From positions 10,069,011 through 10,133,010 of the forward strand of contig NC_135125.1 of the NCBI RefSeq assembly GCF_050908995.1: DNA of 64,000 nt. The letters are read 5' to 3'. Of this stretch, positions 43,801 through 45,794 are shown piece by piece (within the stretch, counting starts at the first letter, position 1; every line of letters begins with the position of its first letter). Position numbers and translations under genes: made by a program. This DNA comes from Andrena cerasifolii (lineage: Eukaryota > Arthropoda > Insecta > Hymenoptera > Andrenidae). The notes beneath the pieces are model-generated. The model saw nothing but the letters and a program-made list of their open reading frames with translations, made no database searches and had not been told where the DNA came from.

Positions 43801-45794
43801 ATCGTGGGGCTCGCGAGACGCGCGAGGCACGCTCACCGCGGCGAAGCGAGCGAGAGATTCGTAGCCACGATTTGCAAACTATATGAATGTCGCTATAAAT
43901 GGTTTTACTCGCAAGAGGCAGAAGCTCTGTGTCACTCGATGTAATATGTTTCTTCGTTTTGTTCTGTTTTGCGCCTACAAAGACTATTACGACCACTGCG
44001 ACTATTACGACGATGGTAATTTCTTTCGCAACTCCGTTTTCATTCCCTGTTCCGAAGCAATTTTACTACTTACCTTCGAGTTACGATCGTTTGGCTTTCA
44101 CCGTTATATATCTCGTGTTCTCTACCGTTCTCAACTACACAACTTACCACACAGCCACAGACACGGCCAACCGACACACAGATTAGCGATTAGCCACAAT
44201 ATTACTCATCACCGTACACAACAGACACCAGGATAGCGAGCAGTATTCCTTGACCGATCGATTCTCGCGGGGATCTGTCGGGAGTGCTCAAGAGACTCGT
44301 GTTTCCAAAGCGTCAAAGGCCATGAGCGAGGGGAGAGTTAGTCGAGAAACCGTGCCGCTGGCCATTCTTCCAACCGGACCGATCGGACCAGTTGAGCCGT
44401 CGCGCGTCGCAACGATGCTTATTTTCATCTTTCATTCTCTTTTTTTCTCTTTTTCTAATCTTGTACGAGATCTGTTGCGCACGAGATAGATACACACACG
44501 CTTCTGATATCGAGCACTCTTGGAACACGCACACTATCCTTCACCCGGATGTACGAATAAAACTCACACGTAGAGAAGTCCAGCCTCCCACCACCTCCAC
44601 CCCGAGATAACAGTAGTTGAGATTTCCGCACAGCACAGATATCTCGCGCACTCACCCCTTTGCTCGTAGAGATTGCACGCCCCCCCTAGATCCAGCCTGA
44701 AACACCCCGCCGACTATTCGAACTGTCCTACTGTTTTGAAAAGTGGCATGCAGCTCGTTAAACGCACCGGTATACAGTGGCTCCCCGCAGAGAGTAGATT
44801 TAGAATTATCCCAGCATGTCTGTGGTTGAAAGCCTTGCTGCACCTGTACTCGACCCATCTCCCCGTGCAATCGATTAGAGTTCCAATCGGTGTCCCCGAC
44901 TCAGACTCGATCTAGCTGAAGTTCATTACATTCAACGACTCGATAGCTAGTCGTCCTAGACGCGAATGATGATGTTTGAATTACCGCGTAAAGGTTGTTG
45001 ACCCTTTGAACGATCCCCCGTGTGGCGCTCGGGACTCCGTTTCATCGAGCAGATCCCCTAGGGCCTAGGGCAGCTAGAGAATAGTCGGGCAGAAAGAGCG
45101 TAGAGTGGCCGGGCGCATGTTTGTAACGGGAATGTTGGTCAGGTCCGTGGAGCGCGTCGACGAGCCCGGCGAGGACGCCGAGTCCTATTCATCACATCGA
45201 ACGCGGACGCCACTACGGGACGACCAGCCTGGAGCAGCGCTCGAGGAGTCCCAGTCCGATAGGGGGCCGTCAGCCAGCTCATCCGCATCAGCACTATCAT
45301 CGGCATCACCCTCATCAGCACAGCTACCCGGTACTGGTGACGAGGAGGTACGGCCGACAGCTGCCGCCGACCCCGAACAAACCCTCCACCTTGCAGCTCA
45401 AGCCGGCCAACATAAACTTCCCCAAGCTGAACGCATCACCGACCCACGGGACACACATACCCGGCCCTCACATGCCGATCACGGCCGGCATGCCGCACCC
45501 GCCCCCTGGACACGTGCCGGGCATGCAACCGAGCCACTGCCCGTTGAGCTTCGAGCAAGCGGTGGCCATGGGCCGCGGGGGCCGTCTCCTGCCCAGCCCT
45601 GTGCCCAACGGCTACAAGCCGCAGCTGCAGGCCAAACAGAGGACACCCAGGTGAACATCCTAATTCGAACATTCCAATTACTTCGGTAAGTGCAAAATGA
45701 AGTATATGACACCGTTCTTCACGTGTTCTCTTTGCCTCTCCCCCTCCCTGCCAGGTCGAGACACTCAGACAGCGACGAGGACGACTGGTGCTAG
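1365..45794 (+). CDS. cac: Cacophony, CaV2-type voltage-gated calcium channel alpha-1 subunit (whole gene span, introns included)
   Basis: This is the pore-forming alpha-1 subunit of a high-voltage-activated calcium channel. In insects cac carries presynaptic calcium entry that triggers transmitter release. I joined 33 exons by eye. All splice phases agree and the sum is 6267 nt, about 2088 residues: N-terminus 1-130, domain I about 131-390, I-II linker to about 500, domain II to about 745, domain III about 855-1150, domain IV about 1160-1430, then the C-tail. Each domain has S1-S6, Arg/Lys-repeat S4 segments and a pore glutamate (codons at 12942, 19089, 20494 and 34459), giving the EEEE filter of calcium channels. 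The domain IV sequence, a pre-IQ/IQ-like segment, RQLPPTP and the terminal DDWC place it in CaV2 rather than CaV1 or CaV3. Four pairs of alternative exons are present, so this is a set of isoforms. Exon borders rest on reading-frame and GT-AG logic, not on transcripts. Confidence 0.95.
1445..6261 (+). other. cac: cac intron 1
   Basis: This is a 4.8-kb intron. It contains many short, overlapping open frames on both strands, none longer than about 185 codons and none recognised. I found no clear mobile element or RNA gene in it. A GGTTCGAAT box near 5138 has no matching tRNA A box. First introns of neuronal channel genes often carry enhancers, but nothing specific is visible here. Confidence 0.5.
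6262..6376 (+). CDS. cac: cac exon 2: cytoplasmic N-terminus
   Basis: Bounded by TTTCCAG and GAG|GTAAGA. The frame gives LVAQEAAQRDPGYASQYRRR, followed by a segment ending GLGDWTSFGGE. I recognise this as the conserved cytoplasmic N-terminus of insect cac proteins. It starts with one base completing a codon and ends on a full codon, matching both neighbours. Confidence 0.85.
6377..7060 (+). other. cac: cac intron 2
   Basis: The intron is mostly occupied by the hAT-like element at 6609-6987. The acceptor used (GCGAACAG at 7060) has a poor pyrimidine tract. An in-frame alternative acceptor CTAAAG at 7039 would add seven residues. Confidence 0.6.
6609..6987. mobile_element. hAT-like MITE rich in TTCTCGAGAA motifs
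   Basis: Inverted tips TAGTGCTCCT and AGGAACACTA (inverted TAGTGTTCCT) bound 379 bp. They are flanked by GTTTGGAC (6601-6608) and GTTTGGGC (6988-6995), an 8-bp target duplication with one mismatch. The interior has repeated palindromic TCTCGAGAA-type motifs at both ends and an AT-rich centre. There is no coding capacity. The 8-bp duplication fits the hAT superfamily. Confidence 0.75.
7061..7455 (+). CDS. cac: cac exon 3: glycine-rich N-terminus and segments IS1-IS3
   Basis: Reads VPGLVDMAPGRDQ, then a Gly-rich stretch (about 12 of 14 residues glycine), KGTTSLFILSE, and the first three membrane segments of domain I (FEYAVLLTIIANCVVLALEE; IYFLGIFCVEASLKILALGF; NIWNIMDFFVVVTG). The ATG at 7079 (GACATGG) has good initiation context and could serve as an alternative start. 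The exon ends after two bases of a codon at GG|GTGAGG and can join either IS4 exon. Confidence 0.95.
7456..8294 (+). other. cac: cac intron 3
   Basis: An 839-bp intron with no recognisable element, only short open frames without similarity known to me. It leads to the proximal IS4 exon. Confidence 0.5.
8295..8395 (+). CDS. cac: cac exon 4a: alternative voltage sensor IS4 (first version)
   Basis: Bounded by GGATTAG and CCAA|GTGAGT. It reads SMTVFAETNVDVDLRMLRSF, then RVLRPLKLVSKIP, with the Arg/Lys at every third position typical of an S4 helix. The phase (1 base in, 1 base out) is identical to exon 4b at 11093, so the two are alternatives at the same position. Mutually exclusive IS4 exons are known in Drosophila cac. 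Confidence 0.95.
8630..8878. repeat. TC/TATC-rich microsatellite
   Basis: Nearly pure pyrimidine (TC)n with TATC and TCGCGC interruptions over about 250 bp. The + strand transcript would be pyrimidine-rich and could bind PTB-like splicing factors between the alternative IS4 exons. That role is only inferred. Confidence 0.85.
9170..9320. repeat. AT-rich low-complexity block
   Basis: Runs of TATATA and CATACATA between about 9170 and 9320 inside the IS4 intron. The apparent short open frame across it is low complexity. Confidence 0.7.
11093..11196 (+). CDS. cac: cac exon 4b: alternative voltage sensor IS4 (second version)
   Basis: Bounded by GGGGCAG and CCGA|GTGAGT. It reads FITAFSQGIELDMDLRTLRA, then IRVLRPLKLVSGIP. 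It is one codon longer than exon 4a and has the same phases. Near the S4-S5 border it has Gly where exon 4a has Lys, so this version carries one positive charge fewer there. The acceptor lacks a pyrimidine tract (GTGTGTGTGTTTTGGGGCAG), suggesting regulated rather than default use. Confidence 0.95.
11197..12242 (+). other. cac: cac intron between IS4b and IS5
   Basis: A 1.05-kb intron. A purine-rich run near 11530-11585 and an AT-rich run near 11810-11850 are visible. I found no gene or mobile element. Confidence 0.5.
12243..12398 (+). CDS. cac: cac exon 5: IS5 and start of the pore linker
   Basis: Starts with two bases completing a Ser codon from either IS4 exon. It reads LQVVLKSIIKAMAPLLQIGL and the IS5 helix LVLFAIVIFAIIGLEFYSG, then TLHKTCYSIKDI. 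The Cys in this extracellular loop is typical of domain I. Donor is ATCA|GTGAGT. Confidence 0.96.
12421..12619. mobile_element. hAT-like MITE with perfect 8-bp target duplication
   Basis: Tips CAGTGGCGCACCCAG and inverted CAGTGGCGCACTCAG bound 199 bp. They are flanked on both sides by GCCTCAAC (12413-12420 and 12620-12627), a perfect 8-bp target site duplication. The interior is AT-rich and non-coding. The element lies only 22 bp after the exon 5 donor. Confidence 0.9.
12748..12968 (+). CDS. cac: cac exon 6: domain I pore loop
   Basis: Bounded by TGTTGTAG and TGG|GTAAAG. It contains the extracellular turret with four cysteines, then FGITSFDNIGFAMLTVFQCI and TMEGWTAILYW. The Glu of TMEGW (codon 12942) is the domain I selectivity-filter residue. 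The exon ends on a full codon. Confidence 0.96.
12969..14564 (+). other. cac: cac intron 6
   Basis: A 1.6-kb intron. Long chance open frames (up to 261 codons at 13121-13906, overlapping another of 202 codons) run across it, but their composition and overlap look like non-coding sequence and I recognise nothing. No mobile element is evident. Confidence 0.5.
14565..14668 (+). CDS. cac: cac exon 7: segment IS6
   Basis: Reads TNDALGSTYNWIYFIPLIVL and GSFFMLNLVLGVLSG, the inner-gate S6 helix of domain I. It ends with two bases of a Gly codon at GG|GTGAGT and can be joined to either I-II linker exon. Confidence 0.97.
14985..15100 (+). CDS. cac: cac exon 8a: alternative I-II linker / beta-binding segment (first version)
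   Basis: A 116-nt exon, phase 1 base in and 1 base out. It reads EFSNERTRVERRAAYQKAKR and then FTTAFSAYLKWITQAE (the final Glu shared with the next exon). The Y..WI..AE core of the alpha-interaction domain that binds the CaV-beta subunit is present, but the preceding QQ.E and GY positions are not canonical, and the helix is very basic. It is an alternative to exon 8b of exactly the same length. Confidence 0.93.
15488..15603 (+). CDS. cac: cac exon 8b: alternative I-II linker / beta-binding segment (second version)
   Basis: A 116-nt exon bounded by CTTGTAG and GCAG|GTTAGA. It reads EFAKEREKVENRQSFLKLRR and QQQLEHELFCYLNWICKAE. This is a near-canonical alpha-interaction domain (consensus QQxExxLxGYxxWIxxAE), but with His where the Arg of the QxxER G-beta-gamma motif sits and Cys where Gly precedes Tyr. 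It has the same phases and length as exon 8a, so the two should be mutually exclusive. Confidence 0.95.
15793..15852 (+). CDS. cac: cac exon 9: I-II linker, acidic helix
   Basis: Sixty nucleotides: EEVILAEERTTEEEKMHILE, an acidic helix continuing from the beta-binding segment. Bounded by TTTTTAG and GAAG|GTTCGT. Phases agree with both versions of exon 8. Confidence 0.93.
15930..16031 (+). CDS. cac: cac exon 10: I-II linker, lysine-rich then acidic
   Basis: Bounded by GTTTGCAG and GGTG|GTGAGT. It reads RRKAAAKKKKLKKLGKSKST, then DTEEEEGDDDQD. The basic-acidic block KKKKLKKLGKSKSTDTEEE is familiar from fly cac. A competing donor three bases upstream (GACG|GTGGTG) would drop one codon. Confidence 0.92.
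16032..16781 (+). other. cac: cac intron 10
   Basis: A 750-bp intron. It contains the TTAA-bounded inverted-repeat element at 16164-16404 and is otherwise featureless. Confidence 0.5.
16164..16404. mobile_element. TTAA-bounded inverted-repeat element (piggyBac-like MITE)
   Basis: TTAA at 16160-16163 and 16405-16408 bound 241 bp. The inner ends share an inverted repeat GGTCTTTCTAGTGTGACGGC plus TGAAA, with three extra bases in the left copy. The interior is AT-rich and non-coding. The TTAA flanks fit piggyBac-type insertion, but the GGGG tips are not a textbook piggyBac end, so the family is tentative. Confidence 0.75.
16782..16802 (+). CDS. cac: cac exon 11: 21-nt microexon
   Basis: A strong acceptor (CTCTTGTTTCAG) and donor (AAAG|GTAACT) frame 21 nt encoding V-PKKKLK (the Val codon is shared). 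It is phase 1 in and out, so it can be included or skipped without changing frame. It adds three consecutive lysines in the I-II linker. Support is the splice-site quality and phase, not homology. Confidence 0.7.
16803..18183 (+). other. cac: cac intron 11
   Basis: A 1.4-kb intron with no mobile element seen. It contains a phase-compatible 87-nt open segment (17333-17419) with TTCTTCTTAG before it, discussed among the findings as a weak cassette candidate. Confidence 0.45.
18184..18396 (+). CDS. cac: cac exon 12: end of I-II linker and segment IIS1
   Basis: Reads FSRSSYFKPREKEKGPFARF, then the pre-IIS1 helix and the IIS1 segment FYWFVIVLVFFNTVCVAVEH, followed by YGQPQWLTDFL. Bounded by GATTTGTAG and CTCT|GTAAGT. 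The phase fits the 21-nt exon or skipping of it. Confidence 0.96.
18469..18896 (+). CDS. cac: cac exon 13: segments IIS2-IIS5 and first half of pore loop II
   Basis: Reads FAEFVFLALFMLEMFVKMYA (IIS2), FNRFDCVVISGSIFEVIW (IIS3), LSVLRALRLLRIFKVTKYW (IIS4, Arg/Lys every third residue), SLLFLLFLFILIFALLGMQL (IIS5) and the loop ending in FPIALLTVFQ. Ends on a full codon at CAA|GTAAGT. Confidence 0.97.
19077..19399 (+). CDS. cac: cac exon 14: pore loop II, IIS6 and II-III linker
   Basis: Starts ILTGEDWNEVMY; the Glu of TGEDW (codon 19089) is the domain II filter residue. IIS6 follows (SLYFIVLVLFGNYTLLNVFL AIAVDNLANA), then a charged, coiled-coil-like linker rich in Glu, Gln and Lys (EDEQQVEDKEKQAQELEKEL). 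No vertebrate-type synprint segment is visible. Confidence 0.96.
19473..19592 (+). CDS. cac: cac exon 15: II-III linker
   Basis: A 120-nt exon, 1 base in and 2 out, encoding KDGTGGKPSSEEKKQDEDDD and a segment ending MLPYSSMFILSPTNP. The PYSSMFI(L/F)SPTNP motif just before domain III is a conserved CaV2 feature. The length is divisible by three, so skipping would keep frame. Confidence 0.94.
19666..20229 (+). CDS. cac: cac exon 16: segments IIIS1-IIIS5
   Basis: The largest exon, 564 nt. It contains IIIS1 (YFDFFIMVVISLSSIALAAE), IIIS2 (YAFTGVFTVEMILKIIDLGI), IIIS3 (FWNIMDAVVVICAAVSFAF), IIIS4 (IKSLRVLRVLRPLKTIKRVP) and IIIS5 (INILIVYILFQFIFAVIAVQ), ending in the extracellular loop with Cys. 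Bounded by ACGCAG and CCA|GTGAGT. Confidence 0.97.
20364..20709 (+). CDS. cac: cac exon 17: pore loop III, IIIS6 and start of III-IV linker
   Basis: Contains MLTLFAVQTGEGWPQIL; the Glu of TGEGW (codon 20494) is the domain III filter residue. IIIS6 follows (YIVYFIVFPFFFVNIFVALI), then ITFQEQGEAELQDGEIDKNQ. Ends on a full codon at CAG|GTTCGC. Confidence 0.97.
20816..20980 (+). CDS. cac: cac exon 18: III-IV linker and segment IVS1
   Basis: Reads KSCIDFTIQARPLERYMPKE, then VKYKIWRIVVSTPFEYFIMI and LIVLNTLLLMMK (IVS1). It begins and ends on full codons (CAG / AAG|GTAAGT), so either IVS2 exon can follow. Confidence 0.97.
20981..24600 (+). other. cac: cac intron 18
   Basis: A 3.6-kb intron. It contains the TTAA-bounded element at 21719-22029 and pyrimidine-rich simple repeats near 22830-22880 and 24100-24160. 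Open frames up to 208 codons (23226-23852) are GC-rich, unrecognised and probably non-coding. Confidence 0.5.
21719..22029. mobile_element. TTAA-bounded inverted-repeat element
   Basis: TTAA at 21715-21718 and 22030-22033 bound 311 bp. The inverted ends align over about 65 bp: left GGGAGGAATCCTATTTTACG with a downstream AAAACATAGC, right (inverted) GGGGGAATCACGTTTCTGG with the same AAAACATAGC. A poly-T tract and AT-rich interior follow. There is no coding capacity. It is of the same TTAA-GGG type as the elements at 16164 and 30706. Confidence 0.75.
24601..24711 (+). CDS. cac: cac exon 19a: alternative segment IVS2 (first version)
   Basis: A 111-nt exon starting and ending on full codons. It reads FHRQSDAYKNTLKYMNMCFT and GMFTVECILKIAAFGVR, the usual CaV2-like IVS1-IVS2 loop and IVS2 helix. 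Bounded by GCATTGCAG and AGG|GTAAGC. The second version at 27252 has exactly the same length and phases. Confidence 0.94.
24712..27251 (+). other. cac: cac intron between the two IVS2 exons
   Basis: A 2.5-kb intron. A TC microsatellite lies at 25812-25880. No gene or mobile element was recognised among the short open frames. Confidence 0.5.
25812..25880. repeat. TC microsatellite
   Basis: An almost uninterrupted (TC)n of about 50 bp, preceded by TATC units, between the alternative IVS2 exons. As with the block between the IS4 exons, it would give a pyrimidine tract in the pre-mRNA. Confidence 0.85.
27252..27362 (+). CDS. cac: cac exon 19b: alternative segment IVS2 (second version)
   Basis: A 111-nt exon bounded by ATTTTGTAG and AAG|GTATAG. 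It reads YHEAPPTLLDTLTVVNLVVT and LLFLIECILKLVAFGCK. It aligns residue for residue with exon 19a: Y/FH at the start and ECILK.(V/A)AFG at the end are shared, while the helix core differs strongly. It is the same length and phase, so it should replace rather than add to exon 19a. Confidence 0.9.
27363..29183 (+). other. cac: cac intron 19b
   Basis: A 1.8-kb intron without recognised element or gene. A poly-T run lies near 27460. Confidence 0.5.
29184..29267 (+). CDS. cac: cac exon 20: segment IVS3
   Basis: An 84-nt exon: NFFKDAWNTFDFITVIGSIV and DALVIEFG, the IVS3 helix. Full codons at both ends (GAGCAG / GGG|GTACGT). The IVS3-S4 loop starts here, a known splice-variation site (NP insert) in vertebrate CaV2 genes. 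Confidence 0.96.
30044..30244. mobile_element. hAT-like MITE with perfect 8-bp target duplication
   Basis: A 201-bp foldback element. The tips TAGGGAATTCAATCC and its inverted copy GGATTGAATTCCCTA are perfect. A further inverted block CCCGGGATCCCGGCTG and TTTTTTGGAT is shared, the right copy having about 14 extra bases. GACACAGC lies directly on both sides (30036-30043 and 30245-30252). It has no coding capacity. Confidence 0.92.
30706..31317. mobile_element. TTAA-bounded inverted-repeat element (612 bp)
   Basis: TTAA at 30702-30705 and 31318-31321. The inner ends are GGGGTTAGACTACTGCAAAG and the inverted right end GGGGGCGGACTACTGTGACG, followed by CGG in both. The long AT-rich interior has no open frame of note. 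It shares the TTAA-GGGG start with the elements at 16164 and 21719. Confidence 0.7.
32131..32247 (+). CDS. cac: cac exon 21: voltage sensor IVS4
   Basis: A 117-nt exon: ENFINVGFLRLFRAARLIKL and LRQGYTIRILLWTFVQSFK, the strongly conserved IVS4 and S4-S5 linker. Bounded by CCCCTACAG and AAA|GTAAGT; full codons at both ends. Confidence 0.97.
32324..32389 (+). CDS. cac: cac exon 22: segment IVS5
   Basis: A 66-nt exon: [20 protein letters not shown] followed by MQ. This is the invariant IVS5 helix of CaV1/CaV2 channels. Bounded by TCTTGCAG and CAG|GTACGA. Confidence 0.97.
32713..32804 (+). CDS. cac: cac exon 23a: alternative IVS5-pore linker (first version)
   Basis: A 92-nt exon: VFGNITNDPGTAIDDHNNFQ and SFFAGLMLLFR (final codon split). 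Bounded by GTTGTCAG and TTCG|GTGAGT. It has the same length and phases as exon 23b and the same flanking motifs VFGNI and HNNFQSF, so it is an alternative at the same position. Confidence 0.94.
33583..33674 (+). CDS. cac: cac exon 23b: alternative IVS5-pore linker (second version)
   Basis: A 92-nt exon: VFGNIALDPESSITKHNNFQ and SFIQGLMLLFR. Bounded by GGCCTCAG and TTCG|GTAAGT. This version looks closer to the usual CaV2 sequence (IALDP...ITKHNNF). The turret charge differs from exon 23a (D/D versus E/K). Confidence 0.95.
33675..34445 (+). other. cac: cac intron 23
   Basis: A 771-bp intron with no element or gene recognised. It leads to the large pore/IVS6 exon. Confidence 0.5.
34446..34930 (+). 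CDS. cac: cac exon 24: pore loop IV, IVS6 and EF-hand region
   Basis: Begins CATGEAWPNIMLSC; the Glu of TGEAW (codon 34459) is the domain IV filter residue. Then the Cys-bearing turret, IVS6 ([31 protein letters not shown]) and the EF-hand-like region HHLDEFVRIWAEYDPNATGK followed by IHYTEMYDML and PPLGFGNKCP. It ends in the pre-IQ helix NLNIKMRS. Bounded by TTCCCAG and AGCG|GTGAGT. Confidence 0.98.
35014..35118 (+). CDS. cac: cac exon 25: pre-IQ region
   Basis: A 105-nt exon: ANERNQANEELRDTIRSIWP followed by LQAKKMLDILIPRNE, the pre-IQ helix of the proximal C-tail that, with the IQ segment, binds calmodulin for calcium-dependent regulation. Bounded by TTTCCACAG and GAAG|GTAAGG. Confidence 0.96.
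35195..35298 (+). CDS. cac: cac exon 26: IQ-like calmodulin-binding segment
   Basis: A 104-nt exon: ELKGMNMTVGKIYVCLLILE and SWRTTRFGQIESTGQ. The GKIY....I.E.(W/Y)R core is the CaV2 IQ-like motif. Bounded by GTTTCAG and CAG|GTGAGT; ends on a full codon. Confidence 0.96.
35299..36664 (+). other. cac: cac intron 26
   Basis: A 1.4-kb intron. ATT/TTA simple sequence lies near 36490-36530. No gene or mobile element was recognised. Confidence 0.5.
36665..36721 (+). CDS. cac: cac exon 27: small C-tail cassette candidate
   Basis: A 57-nt exon after TTTTACAG, encoding NDNDLIDNDNAGQSPAAQA, with donor GCG|GTAGTA. It is phase 0 at both ends and can be skipped in frame. The acidic Asn-Asp repeats look like a disordered spacer. 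The donor is weaker than its neighbours, so optional use is likely. Confidence 0.7.
37369..37998. mobile_element. hAT-like element carrying a minisatellite
   Basis: The ends CAGGGGCTGATTTGG and inverted CAGGGGCTAATTTGG, with further inner similarity (GGCTAAGTAAGC / GGCTAGCAAGC), bound 630 bp. The flanks GAAACGCT (37361-37368) and GAAACCCT (37999-38006) match at seven of eight positions, a hAT-size target duplication. The interior holds the 34-bp tandem array. There is no transposase. Confidence 0.8.
37405..37785. repeat. 34-bp tandem minisatellite
   Basis: About ten tandem copies of a 34-bp unit. Its parts are AAATTTTGAGGCGCGTAAAA, then TTTGGGGGAGCA and two variable bases (GC, TG or TC). The copies differ by a few bases. 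Because 34 is not a multiple of three, an unbroken minus-strand frame reads the repeat in three successive registers; this is not a protein gene. Confidence 0.9.
38490..38523. repeat. Poly-C tract
   Basis: Several runs of 5-13 consecutive C with short interruptions. The minus strand is correspondingly G-run rich and could form a G-quadruplex. It is located inside intron 27. Confidence 0.75.
39988..40223. repeat. Foldback inverted repeat, probable MITE
   Basis: Inverted arms: left from AAGGTAGGTGTTCCTATACG through CGCGACGTCAG to TTTCTCGAAAATGAAGCGCG, right the inverted equivalent ending in CGCAGGTTTCCCTACACG and GGTACCTTAA. The TCTCGAAAATGAAGCGCGAT block is perfect in both arms. An additional outer inverted pair AACCGTCGGCGTTC (39959-39972 and 40285-40298) lies beyond it. 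No target duplication could be fixed. Confidence 0.65.
41003..41214 (+). CDS. cac: cac exon 28: distal C-tail
   Basis: Reads QSAFLNCILDVTAVNHTGNN, a Ser/Gly-rich part and DKHKELAEEDDGALGVIAAA, ending EHRRQRSI. The open frame runs across the whole exon and the phases fit (full codon in, two bases out). The acceptor GACTTTAG is moderate. Assignment rests mainly on frame continuity with neighbours. Confidence 0.8.
41325..41676 (+). CDS. cac: cac exon 29: histidine-rich C-tail, with alternative short end
   Basis: Reads NKKVNWKMSHQYDILGSSGE, a Gly/Ser stretch, an acidic part (DEDRAPELEPLLAE), then YYYHHHHHDQYYD and 15 consecutive His. The donor AAG|GTCTCT ends on a full codon, which fits exon 30. 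If the donor is ignored, the frame continues for 15 codons to TAG at 41722-41724 (VSRLDSNYQILPRFR), giving a shorter C-terminus without RQLPPTP and DDWC. Confidence 0.88.
41560..41604 (+). repeat. cac: Polyhistidine codon run (15 His)
   Basis: Fifteen consecutive CAY codons, mixed CAC and CAT, within exon 29. A His run also exists in the distal C-tail of mammalian CaV2.1. The mixture of synonymous codons argues for selection on the protein rather than a fresh microsatellite. Confidence 0.9.
41677..43289 (+). other. cac: cac intron 29
   Basis: A 1.6-kb intron. It contains a stop codon for the short C-terminal form (41722) and an AATAAA at 42266. Otherwise no gene or element was recognised; a short CCCCGGGCGAGT duplication lies near 43018-43042. 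Confidence 0.5.
42266..42271 (+). promoter_or_regulatory. cac: AATAAA, possible intronic polyadenylation signal
   Basis: AATCAATAAAGTGTC lies 540 bp after the alternative stop at 41722. It could end a transcript with the short C-terminus. Only the hexamer is seen; usage is inferred. Confidence 0.35.
43290..43417 (+). CDS. cac: cac exon 30: distal C-tail
   Basis: A 128-nt exon: MELQDVVVSDSRAGSLESLT, then HAGERLHPPAHPARHPARSP, TS. Bounded by TTCGTTTAG and TCAAG|GTAAGC; phases fit exons 29 and 31. Pro/His/Arg-rich and probably disordered. The ATG at the first codon is internal, not an initiation site. Confidence 0.85.
43497..43672 (+). CDS. cac: cac exon 31: distal C-tail, His/Tyr-rich
   Basis: A 176-nt exon: YSPVVDGSQSPRRPRYDHHS, HYYHDGPGFSDTVSNVVEIQ, RHSHQPHSSQYNHRHRMR. 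It starts with one base completing Arg and ends with one base of a Gly codon at CGAG|GTACAA. The acceptor CTGCAAAAG is purine-rich and weak. The SDTVSNVVEIQ core is the kind of island that is conserved in insect cac tails. Confidence 0.85.
43673..45142 (+). other. cac: cac intron 31
   Basis: A 1.5-kb intron. I found no gene, transposon or tandem array in it. Confidence 0.5.
45143..45650 (+). CDS. cac: cac exon 32: C-tail with RIM-BP-type SH3 ligand
   Basis: A 508-nt exon, two bases in and two out. It reads PWSASTSPARTPSPIHHIER, YGTTSLEQRSRSPSPIGG, a His/Gln/Pro-rich part, then RRYGRQLPPTPNKPSTLQLK, PANINFPKLNASPT and a Pro/Met/Gly-rich end. RQLPPTP is the RxLPxTP motif by which presynaptic channels bind RIM-binding protein. 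A TGA lies immediately beyond the donor (45652), so retention of the next intron would end the protein here. A second frame is also open across the exon for 194 codons, probably by GC-rich chance. Confidence 0.93.
45755..45794 (+). CDS. cac: cac exon 33: C-terminus with PDZ-ligand end DDWC
   Basis: Acceptor CCCTGCCAG; the frame gives SRHSDSDEDDWC and a TAG at 45792-45794. The D-x-W-C end is the CaV2 C-terminal PDZ ligand (RIM and Mint/X11 type partners). The phase fits exon 32. This fixes the end of the coding region. Confidence 0.96.

Noticed and set aside
45105..45689. 194-codon open frame overlapping cac exon 32 in another register
   Set aside because: The Ala/Ser/Gln-rich product resembles nothing known, while the overlapping frame encodes the RQLPPTP tail with correct splice phases. 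GC-rich sequence often leaves a second frame open.
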